Origin: Acanthosoma haemorrhoidale
Taxonomy: Eukaryota; Arthropoda; Insecta; Hemiptera; Acanthosomatidae
DNA: 64,000 bases
Direction: 5' to 3'
Assembly (NCBI GenBank): GCA_930367205.1
Contig: CAKNEZ010000019.1
Location: 1-64,000 of the forward strand
Shown here piece after piece: positions 53,640 through 64,000 of the stretch. Below the pieces are notes generated by a model. The model was not told the DNA's origin, made no database searches, and was given only the letters and a program-made list of their open reading frames with translations. The number at the start of each line of letters is the position of its first letter. Positions within the stretch are counted from its first letter, which is position 1. Made by a program: the position numbers and the translations under genes.

Positions 53640-54563
53640 ATGGACCCAAAAGTCACTCGTGAGATTATAAAAACTAGTGAGATTTTGAAAAATAAATTTC
53701 GGTCATTAAAGCGTCACTACACAATGTCTCACTACAAAAGAGCTACAACAGTTTCATCCGATGATACAAAAACTAGTACTGTGCAAACACCATTATCTCA
53801 CTTAACGGTTCCCGTTCATGAGTTCATATCACCAGAAGTAGATGAGGGGGAGTATGTGACAGACGATCCACTATCAGAAAAAGTTAAAGAATATGCTCAA
53901 ACTCCAAAGGGAGATGCAGAATTTAAAGAGCGTCTCGCCGCTTTTGGAAATCTACAGAGAGAATACTTGGATAAGATGTTGAAAGGTGATAAGACACACG
54001 ACTCTCGTTACGGCATTAGAGTCATGCCTTCTGGGAGATTAGCCATTGGTGACTCGACTGATGTTCAGCTTTTCGAGAACAGTGACGATATGTCTATTAA
54101 CGATGTGGTTTATGAAGGAACACCGGGATTGCTGAAGCTACTCTACTTAAAAAATCCTAAAGATTACACAGAGTCGGACTTGGATAATTATAAGAATATT
54201 TTACTCTCGACCAATGCTCACAAGAGAGGATACAGTGAGGAACAGGGGGTATTAGGAAATAGATCTGATAAATATAGAAATATAATATCGAAGTTATTTC
54301 CACCACAAATTTTGAAACAACGCCCCCCTTCCTCCGCTTCATCAGCTTCGGGCAGGCTAACTTCAACCCGTTCTTACACTTACAAACGGGGCACTAGTCT
54401 TATGAGAGCCAATAAACCCTTGTACGAGTATTGGAACGACCCTAACGAACTTGTCGATCGACTAAGGCTGTTAATGTCTTCAACTCATGCCGGACATGAA
54501 GGACACCAAAACGAAATAGAATCAATAATTGAAGAGCTGCCAGAAGAAAATATCATATATTAA
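53640..54563 (+). CDS. Widespread Polinton-associated protein of unknown function
   Basis: About 307 residues from the ATG at 53640, which matches the start in the copy at 5825. The N-terminus is basic and Ser/Thr-rich. The middle has IRVMPSGRLAIGDS and the conserved block YEGTPGLLKLLYLKNP...DLDNYKNILLSTNAH, followed by EYWNDPNELVDRLRLL near the end. This block is common in insect proteins found beside Polinton genes but has no assigned function. It follows the ATPase by 18 bases. The other copy holds about 200 extra bases near the N-terminus. Confidence 0.7.
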   Translation: MDPKVTREIIKTSEILKNKFRSLKRHYTMSHYKRATTVSSDDTKTSTVQTPLSHLTVPVHEFISPEVDEGEYVTDDPLSEKVKEYAQTPKGDAEFKERLAAFGNLQREYLDKMLKGDKTHDSRYGIRVMPSGRLAIGDSTDVQLFENSDDMSINDVVYEGTPGLLKLLYLKNPKDYTESDLDNYKNILLSTNAHKRGYSEEQGVLGNRSDKYRNIISKLFPPQILKQRPPSSASSASGRLTSTRSYTYKRGTSLMRANKPLYEYWNDPNELVDRLRLLMSSTHAGHEGHQNEIESIIEELPEENIIY

Positions 54564-54597
54564 CGCTCACATTTTTATATGCAGATTCAGTACAAGC

Positions 54598-55030
54598 ATG
54601 ACGATAAACAAGTTCGGATCCCACATAGCGATAAAGTACAAAAAACGTTATTTTCCCTTTAGCTTATTAAAGTCTGAAAAGGATATCGATGCGCAACTTT
54701 TACGAATAATCAATATTGCAAATCTAGTCTCTGCTCGCGACGCTGCCAATAAAGTGTATTGTGATAATTTAGCATTTTACTATATCGATTTAAAAAAATT
54801 GGCCTGGTAATTATATAGATGGAAAAGGAAAAAGACTGGTAAACTTTGCACAACCTAAAGATGGATCTGATGGTGTTACCAGAAAATATTTAAACACCGT
54901 TGCTTTAACTTTGGTTGCGAATGAGTATGACTGTGCAGGCAAGAAAATACCAAACTTTGGGGAGCCTGCAGAGGAAGCTGATGTGGTCACGCTTGGTTAT
55001 CTTAACAAATTACTTAAAAAGAAGTTATAG
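54598..55030 (+). pseudogene. Fibre-like repeat protein
   Basis: Starts at the ATG at 54598 (MTINKFGSHIAIKYKK). It contains three related repeats of about 22 residues: IINIANLVSARDAANKVYCD, then LVNFAQPKDGSDGVTRKYL, then IPNFGEPAEEADVVTLGYL. Such repeats are typical of phage and adenovirus-like fibres or tail fibres, which bind receptors. The frame changes at an A7 run (about 54793-54799), so the second and third repeats are read in another frame. The tag at 55028-55030 is directly followed by the integrase ATG. The fibre role is inferred from repeats and position. Confidence 0.5.
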
Positions 55031-55956
55031 ATGAATTCATCATTAATAAAAAGAACTGTTGTTGACGAATTACACAAACCGGCTCGGAAGATATATCCCC
55101 GGCGAAAGACTGAATAAATGATTTGTGGCAAATAGATCTTGTAGAAATGATACCTTATTCTCGAGAAGATAAAGGTCATAAATATTTATTAGCAGTTATA
55201 GACTGCTTTTCGAAATACGCTTGGGCTGTGGCACTAAAACAGAAAACAGCGGACAACGTGGTCAAAGCGATGGAGAGTGTGTTTTTATCGAGTAAACAAT
55301 CTCCAAAAAATATTTAAAGCGATCAGGGAAAGGAATTTTACAATTCAAAGTTTAATTCTCTGATGAAAAAATACTCTATTAATCATTATTCTACTTTTTC
55401 CTCAATAAAGGCTTCCATTGTGGAGAGATTTAATAGAACATTGAAAGCGAAAATGTGGAAAGCATTCAGCTTACTAGGAAATTACAAATTTTTAGATATT
55501 TTACCTCAGATCCTGCTAGATTACAATACCTCATTTCATTCAACTATATGTATGAGACCAATCGATGCCCACAATAAAAAATCTGAAAAGTACTTGGTAC
55601 AAAATGTGTATTCGTCCATAACCAAATCAAATGTACAAAAGCAGAAGTTTGAAGAGGGCGATTTTGTCAGGATATCAAAACAAAAGACAATATTTTCAAA
55701 AGACTATACACCAAATTGGTCGAGTGAAATATTTAAAGTAGTCATGATTCAGAAGACGTACCCGTACACATATCAACTTGAAGATCTGAAAGGGCAACCT
55801 ATCAGTGGTTCCTTTTACGCTGAAGAGCTTCAAAAAGTAAAACATCCAGATGTATACCTTGTAGAAAAGGTTTTGAAAAGAAAAGGAAATAAATTATATG
55901 TAAAGTGGTTGGGATTGGAGGAACGCAGTTGGATCAACAGGAAGGATATTGCATAA
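55031..55956 (+). pseudogene. Polinton integrase (DDE) with chromodomain
   Basis: Starts at the ATG at 55031 (VVDELHKPARKIYPRRK). The frame changes near 55108 and resumes WQIDLVEM (first Asp), then SDQGKEF (second Asp) after an in-frame TAA at 55315-55317, then KASIVERFNRTLK (Glu). The last ~35 residues (VEKVLKRKGNKLYVKWLGLEE) look like a chromodomain, which in retroelement integrases directs insertion to modified chromatin. The gene closes the plus-strand cluster. It is broken at two points. Confidence 0.82.
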
Positions 55957-56138
55957 TGTTTGGAAGAAAAAAAAAAAACATTTATATTTGACATTTATTT
56001 TTTGTTACTACATGTTTTTCTTACATTAATAATTTTTTTACAATAATAATGATTATATTTATTTTCCAAATCACCATACACTCTAGTTCTAATACAAAAA
56101 ATCTACTGCTTTTTACATAATTGATGTCCAAGGTTAGA
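55957..56138. other. Spacer after integrase
   Basis: AT-rich, no gene or inverted repeat seen. It ends at the (TAA)n tail of LOA copy C. Confidence 0.5.
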
Positions 56139-56215
56139 TTATTATTATTATTTGTTCCGGCATTTGTGCACCGCGGCCTCACTGAGACCTATTGTGCGCC
56201 GTCCATGTCCCTGTC

Positions 56216-57827
56216 CTATATATGTGACAGGCCCACGGCCTTTGCAAATCTGAGGATACTGAATGGATCGATCAGTTCACATAGTTTGGGGTCTACAATG
56301 CGATCACTACCAAAGTGAAGGTATCGCCTTCTAGCTAAGTTTTCACAGTCACATATTATATGACGTGCCGTTTCTCCCTCTTTCTTGCAGAATCTGCAGA
56401 TTGGTGATCCCACTATCCCCAAATTAAAGAGGTGTTTATTTAACCGACAGTGACCTGTATAGAGTCCTGTCACACGTTTGAGTGTCCACCTGTCCATTGA
56501 TAGAAGTGCTGAGCTTCTTCTCTTACAGGGTCCATTAAGAAAAAGTTTCGAGTGTTCCTGTTTCTTAGTTTCTCTCCAAGAAAGTCTTGCCTTGTCCTCT
56601 AAAGCTAATTTTATACGCCTTTTAGCGTAGCTGAGGCTGATACCACATATGGGTTCAGGTGCAAGAGGTGTCTGTTCTGAGCCCACCCTTCCAAAGCCAT
56701 CTACCTTCTCATTGCCTGTGATGCCTGTGTGTCCTGGCACCCAGTCGATTCTAACCTTATTGGCTAGCGAGAGTGTGTTTAAGTTGTTTTTACACTCCTC
56801 AACCACATAAGATCTGGTCGTATAGCTTCTCAGGGCGCCAATGGCTGCCTGGCTATCCGTGAAAATTGTAATCAGTCTGTTTCTTACACCCTCCCCAATT
56901 AAGGTTTGGGTACAGACATTGATCGCCATCACTTCGGCCTGAAAGACCGAGGTGTGTCTACCTAAAGGAATAGAAATCCCAGATTCTGGTTTATCTTTCC
57001 TCCATATGCCGGCCCCTGATCCGTTTTCTGTTAGTGAGCCGTCTGTATAGCAATTAATCCCATTACACAGTTTATGTGGTTTGGTCTTTGTGTTTTCCGC
57101 GCAGTATAAAACGTCTGTGTGTTTCTTAACTTGTAGGTCAGAGTGCATTGACAGCCGTTCTCATCAATTCTTCTGAACAAGTTCCCATGTCCCATGTGAG
57201 TCATGACTTTGGATCTTGTTCCTGATTTCGCAAGTCTGTAAGCCACGTTCAAGGCTTGCGCTTCTACTTCTATGTGCAGTGGATTCAAGTTCAATAAGAC
57301 TTCCATTGCAGCAGTAGGAGTTGTACTCATGGCACCAGTGATCATGAGACATGAAAGCCTCTGTAATTTGCCAAGCAATGTTCTATTTTTACTAATACTA
57401 CCTCTGTGCCACAACACCATAGAGGCATAGAGCACCATTGGTCTCACTGCTGCGGTATATAGCCAGAATAACATTCTGGGTTGTAGTCCCCAGGTCCTAC
57501 CCACAGCCCTTTTACATGCATAGAGGCATCGAAGTGCCTTCACAGTAGTATTCCTGATGTGTTTAGACCAGACCAATTTTCTATCCAGAGTAACCCCTAG
57601 ATGCTTTACCTCACTACAAATGCTTACCTGTGTCCCCCCTATATAGGGTGGTCTAATTATAGCATTTCTTTTGTTAGTGAAGATACAGAGATTTATCTTC
57701 TGGGGATTGATTCCTAAACCATTCTTTTCACACCAATCCCTCAAAAGATCCATCGATGCGGAAAGCAACTCAGAAATGGTTTCTGAGAACTTGCCCCCTA
57801 TGAGCACAGCAATGTCATCAGCATATC
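56216..57827 (-). pseudogene. LOA copy C ORF2, C-terminal part
   Basis: Resumes just after the GYADD site with AVLIGGKFSETIS, then the RT thumb, RNase H (YTDGSLTENG, TDSQAAIGAL) and the Cys-rich end (CRFCKKEGETARHIICDC). A 4-bp deletion at about 57150 shifts the frame in the segment after RRIDE, so the RNase H lies in another frame. The stop at 56216-56218 is shared with copies A and B. Confidence 0.88.
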
Positions 57828-58038
57828 TGTTGTGACAAGGGCTGAATAATGAGGCACATTTTTATATGTAATTGAATAACGCGACACAATTTATTTACAC
57901 AATGAGACATAGATATTACAAACAGAATGTATACACTCAAACAAACTGAAACCTTCTGAACACATGCCAGGTTTCGTAACACACTGTTATTTATATCAGC
58001 TAACCAAACTTATAGTTATTTATAACTGCTTCACTATA
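57828..58038 (-). repeat. Gypsy-5 3' LTR
   Basis: 211 bp. On the minus strand it begins TATAGTGAAG and ends TCACAACA. Confidence 0.92.
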
Positions 58039-61000
58039 ATCTCCCCCACTTATTTAATGACAGGTCCACAACACAAGTTGGAGACATAGTCCTCGAGATA
58101 CTTCGGCTTTTTCCGGTCCTGGTAGGGCTAGGCGATGGAAGGCCAGACGGACCAGGCTGAACAGGTGGCCTTGGATGGCATGGATTAGGCAAGTCGCGCT
58201 GTGTACCTGGACTACTTACATGTGGTGAAGGAGGTGTTGGTGGCGATTGGTGGTCTAGTGGCAAGCTTGTAGTTTCAGTTTTGGATGGCACCCCCATTCT
58301 GTGCTGTGGAACCAAAGGAGTTAAGGAGACTTCTTTCTTCAGAACCAAGGTGACGACCAGTTGATTAATATGGCGTTTCAGGGTGCGACCTGTGTCCAAC
58401 TCGACAATATAATGGTACTGGCCGAGTTTTCTCCTGATGGTGCCAAACTGCCAAACGTCTTGGTTTTCTAAGCGAATCTTCACCTGCACTCTCTCCCCCA
58501 CTTAAAGATTACGAACCCGCAATGCAGTAGGCACAGTTGGAGCCAGAGGTTTGCTGTTTGGTATCAGAGCATCGAGACGAGTACGGATCCTTCTCTTTAG
58601 GTACAGTTCCGAAGGAGATAGACCTGAGGCTAAGGGTGTTGCCCTGTAGCGGAACATTATGTTCCGCAGCTTACAACACAGCGGAGCAGGATCATCAGCA
58701 GCAGCCTTGAGCCTTCTTTTCAATGTCTGGATGCTGCGTTCTGCTAGACCATTCGTGGCTGGATGATTTGGCGCGCTAAACTTTTGAAATATCCCCCGCT
58801 CTTTGCAATACAGCTGGAACTCTTCACTTTTGAAGATGGCGGCGTTGTCTGAAACCATCACCGAGGGGTAACCATGTACCGAAAATATGCCTTCAAGCAG
58901 AGTTGTTGTTGAAAACGAGGACGGAGCATCGCGGATCATGCGAACTTCTGCCCACTTCGACTTTGCGTCCACACACATCAAAAAGAAATGGCCATCGCAA
59001 GGCCCCGCATAGTCAATGTGCACTCTCTCCCAATTCTCATCAGGCTGATCCCAGTGATGAATTGGCGCTTTCTGCGGACTGTGACGGACTTTGGCACAGG
59101 ATTCACAGCTCTTTACAAGACGTTCTATGTCCTTGTCCAATCCTTCCCAGTAAACGTATCTCCTGGCGAGTTGCTTCATCTTAGTTATTCCCAAATGTGA
59201 TGCATGAAGCTCTTGGAGAATTGGAACTTGGAGAGACTTTGGGATTACTGCTCGATCGGAACGGAATAACATGTTCCCAGAGACAGTGTACGAGCTATCC
59301 TTGCGGCTGTTCTTGAGCTCCTGCAGTAATGCTTGCAACTTTGGGTCTTTTCCGGTTTCCTTGGCTACTGTGTCTGCAGTGATAGCCATACTGGAGATCT
59401 GGAGCAGTGTTTCAGCATACAGAACGTTGACTTCCTGATCAATCGACATTGCTTGTGACTCACTAGCTGTAGAGACTGGTGCCCGGGACAGACAATCGAC
59501 ATTCTCGTTCTCTTTCCCTTTCTTGTATCGAACGGTGTAGTCGAGTCCACTGAGAAAAGAGGCATACCTCAGTAAACGCGAAGAGGTCATCTGCGGCAGT
59601 GTCCGGTCTGGATGAAAAATCCTCGAAAGCGGCTAATTGTCTGTGACAAGAACGAAACGTTTGCCGAGTAGGTAGTTAAAGAAGTGTGTTGCGGCATATA
59701 CGATAGCCAGGCTTTCTCTGTCGAGCTGGCTGTAGTTTGACTCAGCCTGCGTCAGAGCTCGTGAGGCGTAGGCGATTGGACGCTCGTGACCATCAATTTC
59801 ATGACTAAGTACTGCAGCTATCCCGGTTGGCGAGGCATCAGTTGTGAGAATAACCTGTTTTGAAGGGTCAAACGGAATGAGCACTTTGTCTGAGCACAAC
59901 TCTGTCTTGAGATTCTGGAAGGAGGCCTCAGCAGCTGCAGACCAAAAGAATCGTTCACCCTACCTGAGTAAGGATCGTAGTGGGTAGGACCTCGAAGAGA
60001 AATCTGGAATGAATTTGGAATAATAAGTGATTAAACCAAGGAATCTCCTCAATTCATCCAAATTCTTTGGTTGCAGCATCCGAGAAACTGCTTGAACCTT
60101 AGCTGGGCACTTCTGAATTTGATTGTGTGACACTACATGACCGAGGTAATTTATGCTTTCCTTGAAGAATGAGCATTTAGCACAATTGAGATGGAGATCA
60201 TATTCTTTGAGTGTTTCCAAACATGCGATGAGAGTTCTGGAGCATTCTTCGAGATCTGAGCCATGACAGATGATGTCATCAAAGTATGCCTCAACCTTTG
60301 GTAGGCCGTTCAGCAATTGACCTATGATCCGGTTGAATTCTGCTGGAGCGGTCTTAATTCCGAAACTGAGGCGATTCATTTTGAACGTACCCTTATGCGT
60401 TGAAATCGTTTGTATCTTGCTCCCTTCTTCATCGACCCGCAAATGCAAATATGCCTTGTGTAAGTCCAATTTACAAAAATACTTAGAATCTCTGAGACTA
60501 TGTAGAACCTCATCTATTCTGCGGATAGGGTGATTTGAGGCAACGAGTCTGGAGTTTACCCCACACTTATAATCCACACATAGCCTTACACCACCATCAG
60601 GCTTAGCTATAACAACGAGTGGCGATCCCCAATCGCTTGATGCAACGGGACTAATGACTCCTTGAGACTCTAGCGTGGCTAAATCTCTCTCAACTCGCTC
60701 TCGCATTGCAAACGGAACATCCCGTTCACGGACAAAAACTGGTTTCACCCCTTCTCTAAGTTGAAGCTTATCTTCAACGTTTGGAACACACCCGATCCTT
60801 TCTTCGAAAATGTCTTCGTATTTCCTGAAGATGTCTTCGATCGGAGTGACTGCGTTGACATCAACTGGACGGAGAGCTGAGTTTTTGTGGCTATCAATCT
60901 CATTGAGGCTGATCCCGAGACTACGAATCCACATGCGTCCAAGTAAAGCGTCATGTCCTGCTGGGACAAGTTTCTTGAAAGCAGTTTCTGAGATCAAGGA

Positions 61001-62158
61001 GAAACGTGCACCTGAATCCACTTCAAACGATTGCGGTTTGTTGTTGAGAGTGACTGTGACGATGTATTTATCGGTGTCTGGTCCAACCTCATACAGATCC
61101 TCGACGGTTTCAATCCGAACGATGCCATATTCGTTGTTGGGGTGATGATCCTCTTCCTCTTGAAGGTATTCAGTTGACAGCTTCTTGGTCTTCGATTTCC
61201 GGAGCAGGGTGGTGATACAAACTTTCGTGACATGCCCGATTTTTCCACAAGAGTGGCACTTCATGGATTTACGCTCTGTTCTGCAATTACGCGATTTATG
61301 GTTTGAGCGACCACAGTTGAGACAAAGGCCATTGAGACCTAATGCTCGATAATCCACACGGCTTCTGGTGCTGCGGGACTGAGAACGATGACGCGGATGA
61401 GAGCTGGACTGATGACGATTGTCTTGAGACCCAGAACGCTGGCGGCTGGGACGATTTCTTTTTTGACGACGATCAATCTTGTTTGCGTCTGTAACTTGAT
61501 CCAGCGGCTTCTCAGGTAGCTTATTTAATTGACCCGACTCAAATCGAGATGCTTCCATTGCTGTGGCCTTCGTTACGAATCCATCGAAATCCTTGAGGGT
61601 TGTGTCTTGAAGGATCTGTTCGCGTATCCAATTGTCCTTCAGGCCTCTGATGAACTGAGCACGGAGGAATATTTGAGCTATTGAGAACCTCTTTTTACAG
61701 GTTGCACTGGGACAGGTTGTGTAAAAATCACAGTCCTTCAACTTTCCCTTCAGAGATGCAACGAAATCCGAAATCGATTGATGTGGCTGCTGAGTGATGC
61801 TGAGGAAGTAGTGCTGTGAGACGACGGTTGAGACTGATGGAGCCAGCATTTTTTCGAAATGGCACTTCAAGGTTATGAAGTCGATTTCCTTGATGGGATC
61901 ATCTGGTCCCAGAAAAGTGGCTAAGTTGTTGTAATGTTCTTTCCCAATTGATGAACGCAAAAGTTGAACCTTTTTTGTATCATCAGTGACGTTTTTGAGA
62001 TCACAATAATTGTCAAAACGCTCCATGTATGACGAAAACTGTTCAGTTTTGGGGTCATAGTTTTCAAATGGTGTCAGTGGTAATGCTGGTGTGGTTTTTT
62101 GACTTCCCAGAGCAGATGACAAGACTAACATCAACTTCTCGAATTGTTCTGAATTCAT
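58034..62158 (-). pseudogene. gag-pol: Gypsy-5 Gag-Pol polyprotein, single frame with three stops
   Basis: From the ATG at 62158 the frame reads Gag (FENYDPKTEQFSSYMERF), two knuckles (CLNCGRSNHKSRNC, CHSCGKIGHVTKVC), a protease (VDSGARFSLIS, shortened before the LLGR motif), RT (WGSPLVVIAKPDGG, KLDLHKAYLHL, catalytic YFDD), RNase H (LTTDASPTGIAAVLS), the integrase zinc region (HASHLGITKMK...CESCAK) and core (VHIDYAGP, SDNAAIF, NGLAERSIQ). In-frame stops are at 59960-59962, 59633-59635 and 58502-58504. No frameshift is present across about 1,375 codons. Segments near the last stop carry a Pro/Ser-rich tail. Confidence 0.9.
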
Positions 62159-62279
62159 TGTGACTTGATTTGCTTGTTTAAATCAGGTATATAACAGTTA
62201 GTAAAAAAATAAATAAAATACCTTTTAGCGGTTATAGTATTGTTAGCGGCACTCAATTTTCCCAATGTTTTGTACTTTT

Positions 62280-62293
62280 ATCCTCGTCGCCCA
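62280..62293 (-). promoter_or_regulatory. Gypsy-5 primer-binding site (putative)
   Basis: Minus strand TGGGCGACGAGGA, two bases after the 5' LTR. This is the normal place for tRNA annealing; the tRNA was not identified. Confidence 0.5.
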
Positions 62294-62295
62294 CT

Positions 62296-62506
62296 TGTTG
62301 TGACAAGGGCTGAATAATGAGACACATTTTTATATGTAATTGAATAACGCGACACAATTTATTTACACAATGAGACATAGATATTACAAACAGAATGTAT
62401 ACACTCAAACAAACTGAAACCTTCTGAACACATGCCAGGTTTCGTAACACACTGTTATTTATATCAGATAACCAAACTTATAGTTATTTATAACTGCTTC
62501 ACTATA
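62296..62506 (-). repeat. Gypsy-5 5' LTR
   Basis: 211 bp, near-identical to 57828-58038. Confidence 0.92.
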
Positions 62507-64000
62507 ATATCCCTGTGCGTAGAACCCTGCAGAGTTTAGGTTTGTTAACAATGAGTCAACGACCAAGCACCACAGTAATGGCGATAACACCCCTCCCTGT
62601 GGACATCCTCCCACTGGCTTCATCCACAGTTTGGTTTGTCCCAATTGTGATTGTAAAATCCTATTCTCTAGCATGGTGTTTATCCAGCTAGAGGCTAAGG
62701 AACTAATCCCCTTTCTTTCTAAGGCTGATGCCATAGTGTTATAGGGTGTGCGATCAAAGGCACCTTCTATATCAACAAAGATGCCTGCCATTATTTCTTT
62801 ATGAACTAGGGATCTCTCTATCCTGGAAACCAGGTGGTGGAGAGCAATTTCACAGGATTTTCCTGCCTGGTATGCGAATGGAGCGCTATGGAGCGGTCGT
62901 CCTACCAGTATTCCATCCCTAATATGTCTGTCTATGACCTTTTCCAAGGTCTTCATTAAAAATGAAGTCAGACATATTGGTCTGTAAGACTTGGGTTCGT
63001 CATAGGACTTTTTCCCAGGTTTTGGTATGTAACACACTTTTGCCATCCTCTAGCTTACTGGAATATAGCTCAGTGCCAAGCTTCCCCGTAACAAGGTAAG
63101 TATAAGGGGCCTAATTACTGGTAGGCCTTTTTATAGCAAGGCTGGGAATATCCCATCAGTACAAGGTGATTTGAAAGGAGCAAAAGAATTAATTGCCCAC
63201 TCCACTCTTGCAGAATTGACAATTTTATTTGCTTCTGCCCAGTTACCCTTGCAACTAGTGTGTTCACAGTTGGTAGGGTCATTATTAATCGTATCCATCA
63301 GTCCGTAGCCAGGAAAATGTGCGCGCGCCAGGGCACCGAGGGTTCCCTCCTCAGAATCCGTATAGCCCCCTCCCACCCAGACGGAGCCCAATACTCCCCA
63401 GTCAGACTGCTTGGATAAGATCCTATTTACTCTAAACATGGAAGTTGTATCGTTTATTTTGCTACGAAATTTCTTCCACGCCCTTCTTTTAGCCTTTCTG
63501 ACTTCTTTGTGATAATCAGTGAGTGCACGTTTATAAGTGTCCCATCTGCCTGATTTTTTGGCCGCGTTAAAGAGTTTACGTGTAAGAGCTCTTAACTTGC
63601 CAAGTTCATTGTTCCACCCGGGACAGTTCCTGTTGGATCTAACATTACATACAGTGTTATTATCAGTGTATGACTTAATCATTGCCTCAGTCAATGTTGA
63701 GTTTAAATGTTCCAAATGCCAGTTGCTACTCACCACTCTAGGACAGCATTTGACCTCCTCCTCAAGCTGTGTATAGTAGGTTTCCCAGTTTGTAAGTTTG
63801 GGATTCCTATACACAGCTTCGGACGTGATGTTACCACTTAGATCAAATCTAATGTATCTATGATCTGAGCATGACTCTTCTTCAGAGACGTGCCAGCCTT
63901 TAACCCTTAGGCTTATAGTACGTGTGCTAAGGGTAATGTCAATGACCTCAGATCTGATTCTGTTGTTAAAAGTGGCAATATTGCCTCTGTTTAGAATGTC
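62507..64000 (-). pseudogene. LOA copy C ORF2, endonuclease to RT start
   Basis: From the window edge (endonuclease domain, SDHRYI region near 63860) down to the GYADD site, where Gypsy-5 interrupts. Stops are a TAG at 63050-63052 and a TAA at 63131-63133. Segment SRIERSLVHKEIMAGIFVDIEG shows the 35 bases missing from copy B. The RT motifs YIPKPGKKSYD, FVDIEGAFDRT and GCPQGGVLSPLLW are present. Confidence 0.88.

Larger units (their letters stand above)
47340..55970. mobile_element. Polinton/adintovirus-like virion module
   Basis: A compact block of virus-type genes on both strands with short or overlapping junctions. Left, two plus-strand small-gene regions and a BIR ORF. Centre, a minus-strand cluster from 52811 down to 49618 (PLA2, protease, penton-like, small basic, major capsid-like), then the exonuclease-BIR gene. 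Right, plus-strand ATPase, unknown protein, fibre-like protein and integrase. The ATPase and its neighbour match the relic at 5487-6548. No terminal repeats were found here, and PolB and dUTPase are absent, so this is a fragment. Confidence 0.85.
57828..62506 (-). mobile_element. Gypsy-5 LTR retrotransposon, young, inserted in LOA copy C
   Basis: LTRs (211 bp) at 57828-58038 and 62296-62506 differ at about two positions and are flanked by a 5-bp duplication ATATC (57823-57827 and 62507-62511). A polypurine tract (minus strand GTGGGGGAGA) lies inside the left LTR and a TGG-type primer site inside the right one. The interior is one Gag-Pol frame with three nonsense codons. Confidence 0.93.
56139..64000 (-). 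mobile_element. LOA/I-type non-LTR retrotransposon, copy C, interrupted by Gypsy-5 and cut by the window edge
   Basis: Minus-strand copy nearly identical to copies A and B. Its (TAA)n tail is at 56139-56153. It is interrupted at 57827/62507 by Gypsy-5 inside the RT catalytic GYADD region. It runs off the window in the endonuclease domain, so the 5' end is not seen. Confidence 0.93.

Overview
This window is eukaryotic and most probably arthropod or insect. It is AT-rich, has GT-AG introns, and contains Gypsy and Copia LTR retrotransposons, a (TAA)n-tailed non-LTR retrotransposon of the LOA/I kind, and fragments of Polinton/adintovirus-like DNA elements. No rRNA, tRNA or CRISPR array and no complete host gene was recognised. 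The only host-gene candidates are two exon-like segments near 31.0-31.7 kb. All family names come from motifs read by eye; no database was searched.

Layout. 1-1.9 kb: nothing recognised. 1.92-5.49 kb: Gypsy-1 with 159-bp LTRs, abutting a minus-strand Polinton fragment at 5.49-6.55 kb (packaging ATPase plus an unknown protein). 7.09-8.26 kb: repeat S. 8.26-27.81 kb: Polinton-1, with ~1.3-kb terminal inverted repeats, a spliced dUTPase and a broken protein-primed DNA polymerase B. Gypsy-2 (13.19-26.43) sits inside Polinton-1, Gypsy-3 (16.96-22.67) inside Gypsy-2, and a 5'-truncated LOA copy A (17.48-18.78) inside Gypsy-3. 27.8-30.0 kb: a TRIM-like element built from repeats R and S, which preserves the join that Polinton-1 interrupts. 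30-33.4 kb: mostly unrecognised. 33.4-45.9 kb: Gypsy-4 split by a Copia element (35.27-44.74), itself split by a complete-length LOA copy B (38.18-43.54). 46.46-47.0 kb: relic of another non-LTR reverse transcriptase.

47.4-55.96 kb is the most informative part: a Polinton/adintovirus-like virion module. It contains a BIR-domain ORF, an exonuclease-like protein fused to a BIR-like zinc domain, an inferred major capsid protein, a small basic protein, an inferred penton/minor capsid protein, an adenain-type protease, a phospholipase A2-domain capsid protein, a packaging ATPase, a widespread unknown protein, a repeat-containing fibre-like protein and a DDE integrase with a chromodomain. Several genes carry stops or frameshifts. 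56.1-64 kb: LOA copy C on the minus strand, split by Gypsy-5 (57.83-62.51), whose LTRs are nearly identical.

The virion genes would act together: capsid, minor capsid, protease and PLA2 proteins build and mature a particle, the ATPase packages DNA, and the integrase inserts it. PolB and dUTPase, found only in the 8-13 kb piece, would supply replication and nucleotide hygiene. BIR proteins would be expected to block cell death, but that role is inferred. The retroelement copies are mostly dead, but target-site duplications and restored reading frames across insertion points let their order be read.
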